A stretch of 64,000 bases of DNA from NCBI GenBank assembly GCA_964463165.1, contig CAYXBK010000014.1, positions 1 through 64,000 on the forward strand. Reading direction: 5' to 3'. The notes under the pieces were generated by a model, which saw nothing but the letters and a program-made list of their open reading frames with translations, was not told the DNA's origin and searched no databases. Positions 42,838 to 51,647 of the stretch are shown here, one piece after another (the stretch's first letter is position 1; the number at the start of each line of letters is the position of its first letter). This stretch comes from UBA7236 sp964463165. Lineage in GTDB: Bacteria; Bacteroidota; Bacteroidia; Chitinophagales; BACL12. Made by a program: the position numbers and the translations under genes.

Positions 42838-44472
42838 TTACATCAGGCTCGATGTGGTGATCTCAATATCAGCATATTTCCAAGCTGCATCAAATCTTTT
42901 TTTCACATCTGCTGCTTCCTGTAATTTATTTTGTTTTAATAATGCCTGATATAATCCCATGAGTGACCATCCGTTTTCACGGTTTAATTCAAGATCACGG
43001 CGGTACACTTGTTCGGCTTCCTGATATTTTTTGTTTTCCATTAAAACCGCTCCAAGGTCATGACGAGCTGGGTAGAACCAGTCTGGCGGTTCATTGTAAA
43101 TCAAACTATCTTCGAGTGCAACAGCAGCGGTCAGGTATTTAATTGCTTCATCAGGTTTGCCTTTTTTCTGAAGAATTTCTCCTGCAAGAACCTGTTGAGC
43201 AATGGCTGCAATTTTATCACTTGTATTCATAAATATCGGAAGTGTTCTTAAAATTGTATCCTGAGATAGCATTTTTAATTCATTTAATTCACCTTGTGCT
43301 GCATCCAAATCATTTTTACCGGTATATGCCATTCCTCTTGCATACCGCCAGATGCATTTCAGGTAAATTAATTCCGGTTCCGGTTCATTTAAAATATCAT
43401 CCCACATGGCAAATCGTACTTTCGTCATATCCTGAATTGTTGCGTAATGCTGTAAACTTGCTCCAAATGCAGCTTGTGCCATCATTACATGATCTGTATG
43501 TTGTGAAGTGCTGATCCCCGCTTTAATTGCGCCTGCTTTATTTCCTTCCATGCTATAAGCAGCAGACAGAAAATGAATATTATGCGGATAATAAAACAAA
43601 GGATAAAATCCCTGGATTCTGCAATTTGTAATATACAAACTATCAACCCTGCCGGCATTTTCATTTGCTATAACAGCATCATGATATCTGCCCACCCTCA
43701 TAAAAATATGCGCAGGCATGTGAACAGTATGCCCTCCTCCGGGAATGAGAGATGGAAGTCGTTCAGCACAAATCACAGCACGATCTGGATTATTTGATGC
43801 TTCAACAGCATGAATATAATAATGATTGGCACCGGGATTATTCGGATTTAATTTCAGTACTTTTTCAAATACATCAATTATTTCAGCTGTCCATGGTTGC
43901 GGGTCGCCATTTTGTTTCCAATAATTCCAGGGATGGCAATCCATGATGCTCTCGCCGTACAAAGCACCGATATGATCATCATCCGGATATTTCAACCACG
44001 CTTCTTTCATTGCTTCGGAATATTGAATATCAAGTTCACTTCTGTCTGCAATTGGTTCTGCAGGATAACGTTTTGCCAGCGCCTGAATTAACACCTGCTC
44101 TTTTGCTGTGCATGTATTGCTGAATTGCATTGCTTTCCCCACAAGCATATTCACAGTGTCGATATTTGCCGGATCCATCGGTGCATTGATATTAGGCCCC
44201 AACACCAGTGCCCAACCCCAATAAGCCATTGCACATGTTGAATCAAGACGGGCAGCTTCTTTAAACGACCGTGCCGCCTCGGCATGATTGAAGGCATAGG
44301 AAAATGTAAGCCCCTGATCGAAAAATTGTTGGGCATATTTGTTTTTTGTAGTGATTGGATAATGCAGGTGCCCGAGATTATCAAATAAGGGTGCCTGAAA
44401 TACCGGTGATTTTTCGGTGCAGGAAATTATCAGAATTACGAGAGACAGGATCAGAAATAGTTGCTTTTTCAT
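42838..44472 (-). CDS. TPR-repeat lipoprotein
   Basis: A 544-residue predicted lipoprotein (LFLILSLVILIISCTEK). It has several TPR-like helical pairs: AARSFKEAARLDSTCAMAYWGWAL, DVFEKVLKLNPNNPGANHYY, IHAVEASNNPDRAV, AEQVYRRDLELNRENGWSLM and related. The H-Y-Y-I-H-A-V-E stretch and the MPAHIFMRVGRYHDAV stretch are conserved in a Bacteroidota family of TPR proteins of unknown function. The ATG at 44472 with a signal peptide is preferred over the upstream frame. It converges on the aminopeptidase gene with 11 bases between. Confidence 0.88.
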   Translation of the reverse strand: MKKQLFLILSLVILIISCTEKSPVFQAPLFDNLGHLHYPITTKNKYAQQFFDQGLTFSYAFNHAEAARSFKEAARLDSTCAMAYWGWALVLGPNINAPMDPANIDTVNMLVGKAMQFSNTCTAKEQVLIQALAKRYPAEPIADRSELDIQYSEAMKEAWLKYPDDDHIGALYGESIMDCHPWNYWKQNGDPQPWTAEIIDVFEKVLKLNPNNPGANHYYIHAVEASNNPDRAVICAERLPSLIPGGGHTVHMPAHIFMRVGRYHDAVIANENAGRVDSLYITNCRIQGFYPLFYYPHNIHFLSAAYSMEGNKAGAIKAGISTSQHTDHVMMAQAAFGASLQHYATIQDMTKVRFAMWDDILNEPEPELIYLKCIWRYARGMAYTGKNDLDAAQGELNELKMLSQDTILRTLPIFMNTSDKIAAIAQQVLAGEILQKKGKPDEAIKYLTAAVALEDSLIYNEPPDWFYPARHDLGAVLMENKKYQEAEQVYRRDLELNRENGWSLMGLYQALLKQNKLQEAADVKKRFDAAWKYADIEITTSSLM

Positions 44473-44987
44473 CGCGGTGTGTTTTGATATAAAGTTACAG
44501 GAATCATTTCTTGCATTGCTAAAAATTAACCAGTGATTGGATAGCCGCACCCCGGTATAATTATTTTAAGGAAGTGTTTATTTATAAAATTAAATATCAC
44601 CGACGTAAATCCGGTTTCGAAATATTGATTAATTGTTGAATACCCATCAATCTTTTTAGCATCGCTGAACAAACTGCGCTCACATGTCCACCATTGTGTT
44701 TATATTTTCTGAAGCAATTCTGTCATTTTTAAAATACCATCCTTTTTGCCAATATACTTCAGGATATCCGTATTTATCCGCCGGCGCATGATCAGGTCAG
44801 AAGCAGTTTTATACTAAGGAGAAGGATTTTTCTGAAAACAGGTGATATGATTTCTTGTATATGCAACGATATGGTGGATTTTAAAATCAAACATAGGAGG
44901 TAAAGAATTGCGGATCAAAAGAACTTTTCCATTTGGGAAGGTGCCGAATCACAAAGCAGTCTTCTTATATTTGCCGGGATTTTGGAG
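44473..44987. other. Gene-poor spacer, possible decayed coding remnant
   Basis: A 515-base stretch without a convincing gene. One minus-strand frame at 44680-44799 codes for about 38 residues with a natural composition (YGYPEVYWQKGWYFKND near its start) and ends in TGA, but it has no start of its own and no continuation upstream; it may be a remnant of a longer gene. The rest shows only a -7 box before the sulfotransferase gene. Confidence 0.35.
44966..44973 (+). promoter_or_regulatory. -7 promoter box TATATTTG for the sulfotransferase unit
   Basis: TAnnTTTG match 15 bases before the ATG at 44988; predicted leader about 8 bases. Confidence 0.5.
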
Positions 44988-46004
44988 ATGGTGAATAACA
45001 AAAAGATCATATTTATTGTGGGAAACTCCCGCAGCGGAACCACAATGATGCGGCGGGTATTGGGAAATCATCCCGATGTATATATGCTTGAAGAATTGCA
45101 TTTTTTTGAGCAATTATGGAGCACGGATGATAAAACAAGGGAGATCTCAAAAGAGAAAGCAATTGCATTGGCTTCCAGATTATTATTTATTCAGCGTGAC
45201 GGATACCTCACTGCACTTGATCCCGAAAAATACAAACCGGAAGCTGTAAAAATTGTGGATGCGATTGGCGAAAAAATATATTCGCATGAAGTATTGCGGT
45301 CATTTTTATTTTTCGAAACACAGCTCCATCAAAAAACGATTCCCTGTGAGAAAACGCCACAGGACGTGTTTTATATCCCTGAAATTTTAGAATTATTCCC
45401 ACACGCAAAAATCATCAATATGGTGCGTGACCCGCGGGGTGTGCTTTTGAGCCAGAAAAGAAAATGGCAGCGGAAAAATATGGGTGCTGGGTTCATGACG
45501 AAAAAAGAACAGAGGCGTTTAAAAATAAATTACCATCCGATCACCATTTCTAAATTATGGAATGCATCCGTACGAACCGCTTTGAAATATAAGAATCATA
45601 TTCAGATGCATAATATGATATTTGAAAAGCTCGTGAATGAATCTGAGCCGGAAGTAAAACGTTTATGCCGTTTCCTGGAAATTGAATTTACGGAAGAAAT
45701 GCTCAACATACCTCAGGTGGGCAGCAGCAATGAGGAAGATAAACCGGATGCATTCGGCATAAAAACCGAACGGGCAGGAAATTGGGAAAAGGGTGGCTTG
45801 CGGGAAGCTGAAATTTATTTTTGCCAGCGGATTTGCGGAAATTATATGAAGCAGTACGGATATGAATTAAAAAAAGTGCGGCCGGATATTTTTAGTGTAT
45901 TGTATTATTATATTTCATTTCCGGTTAAAATAATTCTTGCAATTCTCTTCAACCTCCACCGGATGAAAAATATTTTTGAAGCCATCAAAAGAAGATTAAA
46001 GTAA
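44988..46004 (+). CDS. Sulfotransferase family protein
   Basis: A 338-residue soluble protein with the PAPS-binding phosphosulfate loop near the N-terminus (FIVGNSRSGTTMMRRVLGNH) and the second PAPS motif IINMVRDPRGVLLSQKRKW (3'-phosphate binding, Arg and Ser). The fold is the Sulfotransfer_1/3 family; acceptor unknown, with glycans or lipids most likely given neighbours. Near the C-terminus lies a hydrophobic segment (VLYYYISFPVKIILAILF) that may anchor it to the membrane. TTG at 44982 is in frame but ATG at 44988 is preferred. First gene of a three-gene unit with a glycosyltransferase and another sulfotransferase. Confidence 0.9.
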   Translation: MVNNKKIIFIVGNSRSGTTMMRRVLGNHPDVYMLEELHFFEQLWSTDDKTREISKEKAIALASRLLFIQRDGYLTALDPEKYKPEAVKIVDAIGEKIYSHEVLRSFLFFETQLHQKTIPCEKTPQDVFYIPEILELFPHAKIINMVRDPRGVLLSQKRKWQRKNMGAGFMTKKEQRRLKINYHPITISKLWNASVRTALKYKNHIQMHNMIFEKLVNESEPEVKRLCRFLEIEFTEEMLNIPQVGSSNEEDKPDAFGIKTERAGNWEKGGLREAEIYFCQRICGNYMKQYGYELKKVRPDIFSVLYYYISFPVKIILAILFNLHRMKNIFEAIKRRLK

Positions 46005-46012
46005 CCGGAATT

Positions 46013-47206
46013 ATGGCGCAGAGAAAAAAAGTAATGCATATTACAATTCATCTTCCATGGCCTACCAACCACGGGGCAAGTTTGTTTAATTCCTATAAAT
46101 TATTTTCCTGGCTCAATCAGCATCATGATTTATATTTTGCCTGCCTTTTGAAAGGAGATGACGTAAAATACAAGGATGATTTTGTTGAGAAAAACAATTT
46201 GAAGAATGCTTATTTCGAGCCATTGAATGTGGAGAGAAACGGAATTAACCTTATTAAAAGTTACCTGAAAGGAAAAACAATAAATATGTTCAGGAGTTAT
46301 TCTCCCTCCTTTAAAAAAAAGATCGCTGCAATAGCCGGTGATTATGATGTGATCGTGGCCGAGCATTATGAAGCCATGCAATATGTTCCGGATAATTTTA
46401 AAGGAAAAGTTGTATTCCGGACACATAATGCCGAATATTTGATCTGGAGCCGCTATGCTGAAGTGGAAAATAATCCGGTAAAAAAAATGGTGATCAATCT
46501 TGAGGCAAAAAGAATTAAAAATTGGGAATTAAAATATGTGCAACAGGCAGATATTGTTTTGGGCGGAACAAACGATAACGAAATTCATGAACCGGATCCG
46601 CAGAAAAGAAAATTAAAATTCAAGGATTACCTGCATATCGGAGAGGACGATCAGATCAAACTTCCGGTTCCGCAGTTTGATCATCTGGAAAATTCTCTTG
46701 TGTATGTTGGTACACTCACATGGGAAGCAAATATTGAAGGTTTGATCTGGTTTGTGGAGGGATGCTGGATGAATCTGAAAAAAGAATTCCCTGATTTAAA
46801 ACTGTATATCATCGGAAAAAAACCGGATGAGCGCCTTGTTGATCTTTCAAATAAATTTGATGATATTGTGATAACCGGTTTTGTTGAAGATCTGGAAACG
46901 TATTTTACAAAATGCAAGGTAAACGTAATTCCATTGCGTTTTGGAAGCGGTATGAAAGTGAAAACAATTAATGGATTATGCCGTGGTATTCCGATGGTTA
47001 CCACAACAATCGGTGCAGAAGGTTTGCAGGTGACAAACGGAAAGGATATTTTTATCGAAAATGAAACGGAATCTTTCGCAGAGAAAGTAAAATTATTGCT
47101 CCGCGATAAAGCTGTTTGGGAATCAATTGCAAATGAAAGTAAAATAACTGCTGCAAAATATTATACCTGGGAAAGTTTGTATAAAATTCTCGAAGAAAGT
47201 ATTTAA
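46013..47206 (+). CDS. Glycosyltransferase family 4-like protein
   Basis: A 397-residue GT-B glycosyltransferase. N-terminal acceptor domain (HITIHLPWPTNHGASLFNSY), IVAEHYEAMQYVP, FRTHNAEYLIWSRYAEVE; C-terminal GT1 domain with YIIGKKPDERL, TKCKVNVIPLRFGSGMKVK and GIPMVTTTIGAEGLQ, the nucleotide-sugar-binding region of GT4. Located 8 bases after the first sulfotransferase gene; likely builds or modifies a cell-surface glycan or glycolipid that the sulfotransferases decorate. Confidence 0.92.
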   Translation: MAQRKKVMHITIHLPWPTNHGASLFNSYKLFSWLNQHHDLYFACLLKGDDVKYKDDFVEKNNLKNAYFEPLNVERNGINLIKSYLKGKTINMFRSYSPSFKKKIAAIAGDYDVIVAEHYEAMQYVPDNFKGKVVFRTHNAEYLIWSRYAEVENNPVKKMVINLEAKRIKNWELKYVQQADIVLGGTNDNEIHEPDPQKRKLKFKDYLHIGEDDQIKLPVPQFDHLENSLVYVGTLTWEANIEGLIWFVEGCWMNLKKEFPDLKLYIIGKKPDERLVDLSNKFDDIVITGFVEDLETYFTKCKVNVIPLRFGSGMKVKTINGLCRGIPMVTTTIGAEGLQVTNGKDIFIENETESFAEKVKLLLRDKAVWESIANESKITAAKYYTWESLYKILEESI

Positions 47207-47234
47207 TTAAATTAGCACATCATCACATGAACCA

Positions 47235-47963
47235 ATGGTAATCGATCATAAATATAAATTCATATTTGTTGAATTACCTCTGACGGCAACAAGTGCCATT
47301 TCAAAGGAAATACGCGAACAATATGGATGCGAACCGTTTTTAAATAAGCACGCCACCTTCGATGATTTTCTGCGGAAAGCAAATGCTGAAGAAAAAAAAT
47401 ACAAATCAATCGGCTCGGTCCGCAACCCGATGGACCAGACAGTGAGCATGTATTTTAAATATAAAAACGATCTGGATCAGCGTTTCAGCACAGGAAGAAA
47501 GCGCCCGGGTAAATGGCTGCGGAAATCAATGGCGAAAAACAGAGATGCAGTACGATATCATTATATCCTGGAAAATAATGCAAGCTTCGAACAGTATTTT
47601 CTGAAATTTTTTAAATGGCCTTACAGCAACTGGAGTATAATTCATCATAAAAAAATGAATTATATCATCCGGTTTGAAAATCTGGTGGAAGATTACAGGC
47701 GGGTTTTTACCGAGATCGGTTTGCCGGTTACACGTGATCTGCCGCAGGCAAATAAAACACCGGAGAAAAAAGCTGATTTCTGGAGTTATTACGCAAGTGA
47801 TAAGGCGAAGCGCAGAGCCAAATTTGTATTCGGGCCATTTATGCGTTACTGGGGCTATAACTTTCCTGCATCATGGAGCAATATTAAGGAACCATGGCAT
47901 GCACAACTCATTTATACCATCGCCAATATTCCGCGGAAATTTTACTGGAGATTTTTAAGATAA
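47235..47963 (+). CDS. Sulfotransferase_2-like protein
   Basis: A 242-residue protein. The N-terminus FIFVELPLTATSAISKEIREQ holds the altered phosphosulfate loop of the Sulfotransfer_2 (carbohydrate sulfotransferase) family, and KSIGSVRNPMDQTVSMYFKY is the 3'-phosphate-binding motif. Acceptor unknown. Last gene of the unit, 28 bases after the glycosyltransferase; it converges on the lipid-type cluster with 3 bases between stops. Confidence 0.85.
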   Translation: MVIDHKYKFIFVELPLTATSAISKEIREQYGCEPFLNKHATFDDFLRKANAEEKKYKSIGSVRNPMDQTVSMYFKYKNDLDQRFSTGRKRPGKWLRKSMAKNRDAVRYHYILENNASFEQYFLKFFKWPYSNWSIIHHKKMNYIIRFENLVEDYRRVFTEIGLPVTRDLPQANKTPEKKADFWSYYASDKAKRRAKFVFGPFMRYWGYNFPASWSNIKEPWHAQLIYTIANIPRKFYWRFLR

Positions 47964-47966
47964 GCT

Positions 47967-48860
47967 CTATTTTTTTGAGGCGTGTGCTTCTTTCATTTTG
48001 ACAAGCAATCCATGTGCAATTTCTGTAGATAATCCGTGCAGAGTTAACCGGTATCCCGCATCAATAATATTCATCGGGATCATCGGATGCTTATTATTTA
48101 CAACCATCATGTTTTCAGGTGTGTTTAAAATAGTGGCGACATATATGCCAATCGTTTCATCAAACTGTAATGAATTTGATGCACGCCAGAAATCATTGTC
48201 GGTTAAAAAGAATTGGTATACCGGCGTAAAAATTTCAATCGCAGTCGTGAGGTCCACAAAATTTGTCCAGCCGTTTCTGAATTTATCGAATTTAAATTCT
48301 TCAGAACTGATCATGCTGTAATCTATCTGATCATGCGGGATCGGCTGTATCGTGATATTCTTCTCCCGCATTTCTTTATTGAGGCGAATTACGAAATTAA
48401 ACAGGTTCAGATCGTGCAGTAAAAATAAATTATCCTTTACATCCGCCAGTTTTGTAGGTTTTAACGGGTTCATCGGAATATCATCGATCCCTTTCACATT
48501 ATTTTTAATGAACATCAGAATTTCAGAACCCAGATTAAAATGGCGCAGAATTAAATAATTTGCCTCCGGTGTGATCCAGTATTTCATGGAAAAGTACAAC
48601 ACACGATGTAATAATTTCGGAGAACTGAGTTTTTTAGGGGTAATAATTTTCAGGAATTTGATGATGAGAATTGCAAGCCGTGCAATTGGTTTTGCGATCG
48701 GATGAAAATACCGCCGTGATTTTGAATTAGAATCGTATAAATATGCGGCTTTGGCTTCTCTGTTGAATGGAATGCTTTTGTCATAAAACAATGCCTGCCA
48801 TGGATTCGGATCTTTTGGATTGTGCTCCAGCGTTTCGAAATATTCTACTGCGTTTTTCAT
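47967..48860 (-). CDS. Unrecognised protein in the ketosynthase-diiron cluster, 297 aa
   Basis: Not recognised. No signal peptide; mostly helical, with a moderately hydrophobic stretch about residues 57-74 (IARLAILIIKFLKIITPKK). Notable segments are MKYWITPEANYLILRHFNLGSE, LHDLNLFNFVIRLNKEM, GWTNFVDLTTAIEIFTPVY and YRLTLHGLSTEIAHGLL. No catalytic motif I can assign, although a few His and Glu positions (LRHFNLGSE, IAHGLL) could be ligands. It is the last of three tightly spaced minus-strand genes, 7 bases after the desaturase, so its job is probably tied to the same product. Confidence 0.85.
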   Translation of the reverse strand: MKNAVEYFETLEHNPKDPNPWQALFYDKSIPFNREAKAAYLYDSNSKSRRYFHPIAKPIARLAILIIKFLKIITPKKLSSPKLLHRVLYFSMKYWITPEANYLILRHFNLGSEILMFIKNNVKGIDDIPMNPLKPTKLADVKDNLFLLHDLNLFNFVIRLNKEMREKNITIQPIPHDQIDYSMISSEEFKFDKFRNGWTNFVDLTTAIEIFTPVYQFFLTDNDFWRASNSLQFDETIGIYVATILNTPENMMVVNNKHPMIPMNIIDAGYRLTLHGLSTEIAHGLLVKMKEAHASKK

Positions 48861-48867
48861 TTTGATC

Positions 48868-49677
48868 TTATTTTAAATATTTGCGGACCGTTTCATTATC
48901 TGTAATTTTTAAATCAGATGCAATTCCTAATTTTTTTAAGATAAGCAGGACCTGGTACGAAAAGTCAATTCTGCCTTTTTTAAATCCGATTTTTGCACTG
49001 CCCGGGAACTGATGGTGATCTGCATGCCAGCCATCTCCTAAAGTTACAACCGACATGAAGATATTATTCCTTGCCGCATCATTTTTTTTATATGGTTGTT
49101 CGCCGTATAAATGCGAAATGCTGTCAATAGCATCTCCGAAATTAAAGATTAATAGAAGTGTAAACCAAAGCGCAAATACACCTGTGAGGCCCCAAAATAA
49201 ATATGCGCTTCCGAAGGAAATTGCAAGATGCAATAATACTGCAATGAAATACGGATAGGGTTTACTGATAAATGCATAATACGGATCGGCGGCAATATCG
49301 GGTGCGAGATAATTAAATTGCTGGTTTGTCCGGGGTCTTCTCCAGGCATCGATCATGATTCTGAAAGGTCCTGCAAGTGCGTATAAAAAACAAAGAATTG
49401 GATTATGAGAATTAATATACCAGCCATTGTGTGCATACCAAAAACCGGATATTACCGGTGAATGCGGATCGGTTTCTTCATCTGTGTGCGCATGGTGATA
49501 CCGGTGATTTCCCGCCCACTGAATTGGTGTGCCTGCCGGCAGTCCGGCGGTGATGATTAAATATTCAAACCATTTTTTTAATTTGAATGAGCGGTGTGAA
49601 AGATAACGGTGATATCCGATCACCATGGAAATTCCTGCAACAAAATAATACAAGAGGCAAAAAAGAAATAAACCCAT
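48868..49677 (-). CDS. Acyl-CoA/acyl-lipid desaturase (FADS family)
   Basis: A 269-residue membrane diiron desaturase of the delta-9 type. The three His boxes are present: HRYLSH (23-28), HRYHH (58-62) and HADHH (about 220), with hydrophobic segments between them. It introduces a double bond into an acyl chain using O2 and electrons from a reductase not encoded here. The gene sits 9 bases after the ketosynthase-fusion gene and 7 bases before the unknown 297-residue gene. Somewhat short relative to eukaryotic desaturases but normal for bacteria. Confidence 0.92.
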   Translation of the reverse strand: MGLFLFCLLYYFVAGISMVIGYHRYLSHRSFKLKKWFEYLIITAGLPAGTPIQWAGNHRYHHAHTDEETDPHSPVISGFWYAHNGWYINSHNPILCFLYALAGPFRIMIDAWRRPRTNQQFNYLAPDIAADPYYAFISKPYPYFIAVLLHLAISFGSAYLFWGLTGVFALWFTLLLIFNFGDAIDSISHLYGEQPYKKNDAARNNIFMSVVTLGDGWHADHHQFPGSAKIGFKKGRIDFSYQVLLILKKLGIASDLKITDNETVRKYLK

Positions 49678-49686
49678 AACATCGAA

Positions 49687-51564
49687 TTAAAAATGACCGA
49701 TCTCTTCCAATTGTAATAAATAAAGTCTTGCAACAACTTTTGCCGTCTTCACAATTTTTTTTGCAATATCCATCGTTAATAAATCTGATTGTATTGCTTT
49801 TTCGAACCGTTCAAAGTGATTTTCATTTGAATCACTCATTTCGTGATATAATAAAAATGAAACCTGATCATTTTCCAGTTGCAGTTGTTTTTTAATCGCC
49901 TTCCCCCAATATCCCGCCATGCGGTTTCCAAGGCCTTCTATTATAAACATACCACCGAGCAGATCAAATGGATTCGGCTGACTTGCCCTGTGAAACATAA
50001 AAGCAGAAAGCGCTTCCGAGCCGATATTTTTTGAGCCCTTTATAATGTCTTCCATTTTCCCGCCGACCGCAACGTAATTTTTTTCCAGCATCTGATAATC
50101 CCGGTGTTCGTCGCGGGCATGACTTATAAAAGATGAACGTGCTTCAAAATATTCCATACTTACATTGGAAGCTGCACGTGCGATCCACTGCGATCCGTCA
50201 ATTACCTGTTGTCTTAAATTGTAGAGAAGCGCTTTATATTCTTCAACTGTAAGTATACCTCTGTTGATCTTGTCAACAATAGATACATTATTCAGATTAT
50301 TTTCAAAATCGATCCATACCTGGGTTAAATTGCGCACCAGCCATTCCTGCGTTGTATTTTCCTGAATATGAATCTGAGGCGCCTGAATTTCCCGTGGTTC
50401 CGGTAAATAATTTTCCACCGTGTTTGTTGCAGGCACAACGGTGAGATACATGAATGAGGTAATAAACCGGCCGCTTTCCGGAACCATGCACAATATCTTT
50501 TGACCGGGTTTTAATTGCTTTTCATTTAATAATTCTTCGAGCATGATAAAAATGGAGGCGGCGCCTGTATTACCTTTTGTATATAAATTCGTAAACCATT
50601 TTTCTTCAGGAATAACGAATCCGGCCTGTTCCATTAATTTTAAAATTTCACCTTTGAAATAATGCGACGAATAATGGCAAACGAGATAATCGATGGTATC
50701 GCCGGAAATTTTTCCTTCATTCACAAGTTCAAAAAATCCATCCACTCCTAATTTTACTATATTATTTACAAGTTTAATATCCTGTTTCAAATTTAATGCG
50801 CTGTCGGCATCGGCATCAGAAAAATTCGGATAATCAAGCCATGCTTTTTCTAAATTCCCTTCTCTGTTTTTATTTGATCCCGTATACATGCAAACATCAA
50901 ATAAATGTGCAAAGGATTTAATTTCTATCCATTCAATTTGCAATGAAACTTTATTCGGATGCGGATGCGGTTGCAGGAGCAATGCACCTGCTCCGTCGGA
51001 AAGCATCCAGCGTAAAAAATCTGTTTCCAGATGAATGTCATGTCCTTCCTGAATATGTTTTTGATTTGAAAAATGATTTGCTTTGAACATGCGGCTCGGC
51101 ATATCGGCTGCACAGGCAACTGCATTTTTTTTACCGTCGCAAAGTATCTGCATATACGCATTTTTAATTGCCATCATGGAACTTGCGCAAACACCATGGA
51201 GTGTTGCGATTTCACAGATATTGATTTCTGTTTCAGCATGCACCATACTTGCAAAACCGGGTATCGGCAAATCTCCCTGCGTGCTTGCGGTGGAGAGAAA
51301 ATCAATTTCTGATTGATGAATAGTTGCGTAAGATATGCAATCTGCAATTGCATTTGCAGCCATTTTACTATTGCTTATTGTTGTGTTTTGATTTTTGTCG
51401 AGTGCATAATATCTTGTTTTGATACCGTTGCGTTGTAACATTTTTTCTTTGGTCCGCGACGGTTTGTTATTTATTAAACCAAGATAGTCTTCGATTTCTT
51501 CATTCGGTATAGGGTTGCCGGGCAAATATTTTCCTGCGGCAGTAATATAAACTCGTGTGGTCAT
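49687..51564 (-). CDS. Ketosynthase III (FabH-like) fused to a heme-oxygenase-like putative diiron domain
   Basis: A 625-residue fusion. Residues 1-375 are a 3-oxoacyl-ACP synthase III domain with a complete Cys-His-Asn set: Cys126 in LHGVCASSMM, His297 in VCHYSSHYFK and Asn332 in KGNTGAASIF. Residues about 405-625 form an all-helical iron-containing redox/heme-oxygenase-like (HDO) domain related to UndA/CADD/SznF-type oxidases: ISHARDEHRDY (481-490), FIIEGLGNRMAGYWG (540-554) and LLYHEMSDSNENHFERF (571-587) carry the probable iron ligands (candidates His482, Glu486, Glu543, His574, Asp578, His583; exact set not certain). I infer condensation of an acyl starter followed by oxidation on the same polypeptide. 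The start is ATG at 51564; a TTG upstream at 51597 is rejected. Followed at 9 bases by the desaturase gene. Confidence 0.9.
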   Translation of the reverse strand: MTTRVYITAAGKYLPGNPIPNEEIEDYLGLINNKPSRTKEKMLQRNGIKTRYYALDKNQNTTISNSKMAANAIADCISYATIHQSEIDFLSTASTQGDLPIPGFASMVHAETEINICEIATLHGVCASSMMAIKNAYMQILCDGKKNAVACAADMPSRMFKANHFSNQKHIQEGHDIHLETDFLRWMLSDGAGALLLQPHPHPNKVSLQIEWIEIKSFAHLFDVCMYTGSNKNREGNLEKAWLDYPNFSDADADSALNLKQDIKLVNNIVKLGVDGFFELVNEGKISGDTIDYLVCHYSSHYFKGEILKLMEQAGFVIPEEKWFTNLYTKGNTGAASIFIMLEELLNEKQLKPGQKILCMVPESGRFITSFMYLTVVPATNTVENYLPEPREIQAPQIHIQENTTQEWLVRNLTQVWIDFENNLNNVSIVDKINRGILTVEEYKALLYNLRQQVIDGSQWIARAASNVSMEYFEARSSFISHARDEHRDYQMLEKNYVAVGGKMEDIIKGSKNIGSEALSAFMFHRASQPNPFDLLGGMFIIEGLGNRMAGYWGKAIKKQLQLENDQVSFLLYHEMSDSNENHFERFEKAIQSDLLTMDIAKKIVKTAKVVARLYLLQLEEIGHF

Positions 51565-51647
51565 TTTCCTTTGTTTAGTGGTTATAAAGAAAACCAATAT
51601 GATCTGATCAAATTAATTGGATTGCACAAATCAGTATTCAGCATTTA

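Noticed and set aside
49055..49349. Small plus- and minus-strand frames within the desaturase gene
   Set aside because: Shadow frames; the desaturase His boxes decide the real frame.
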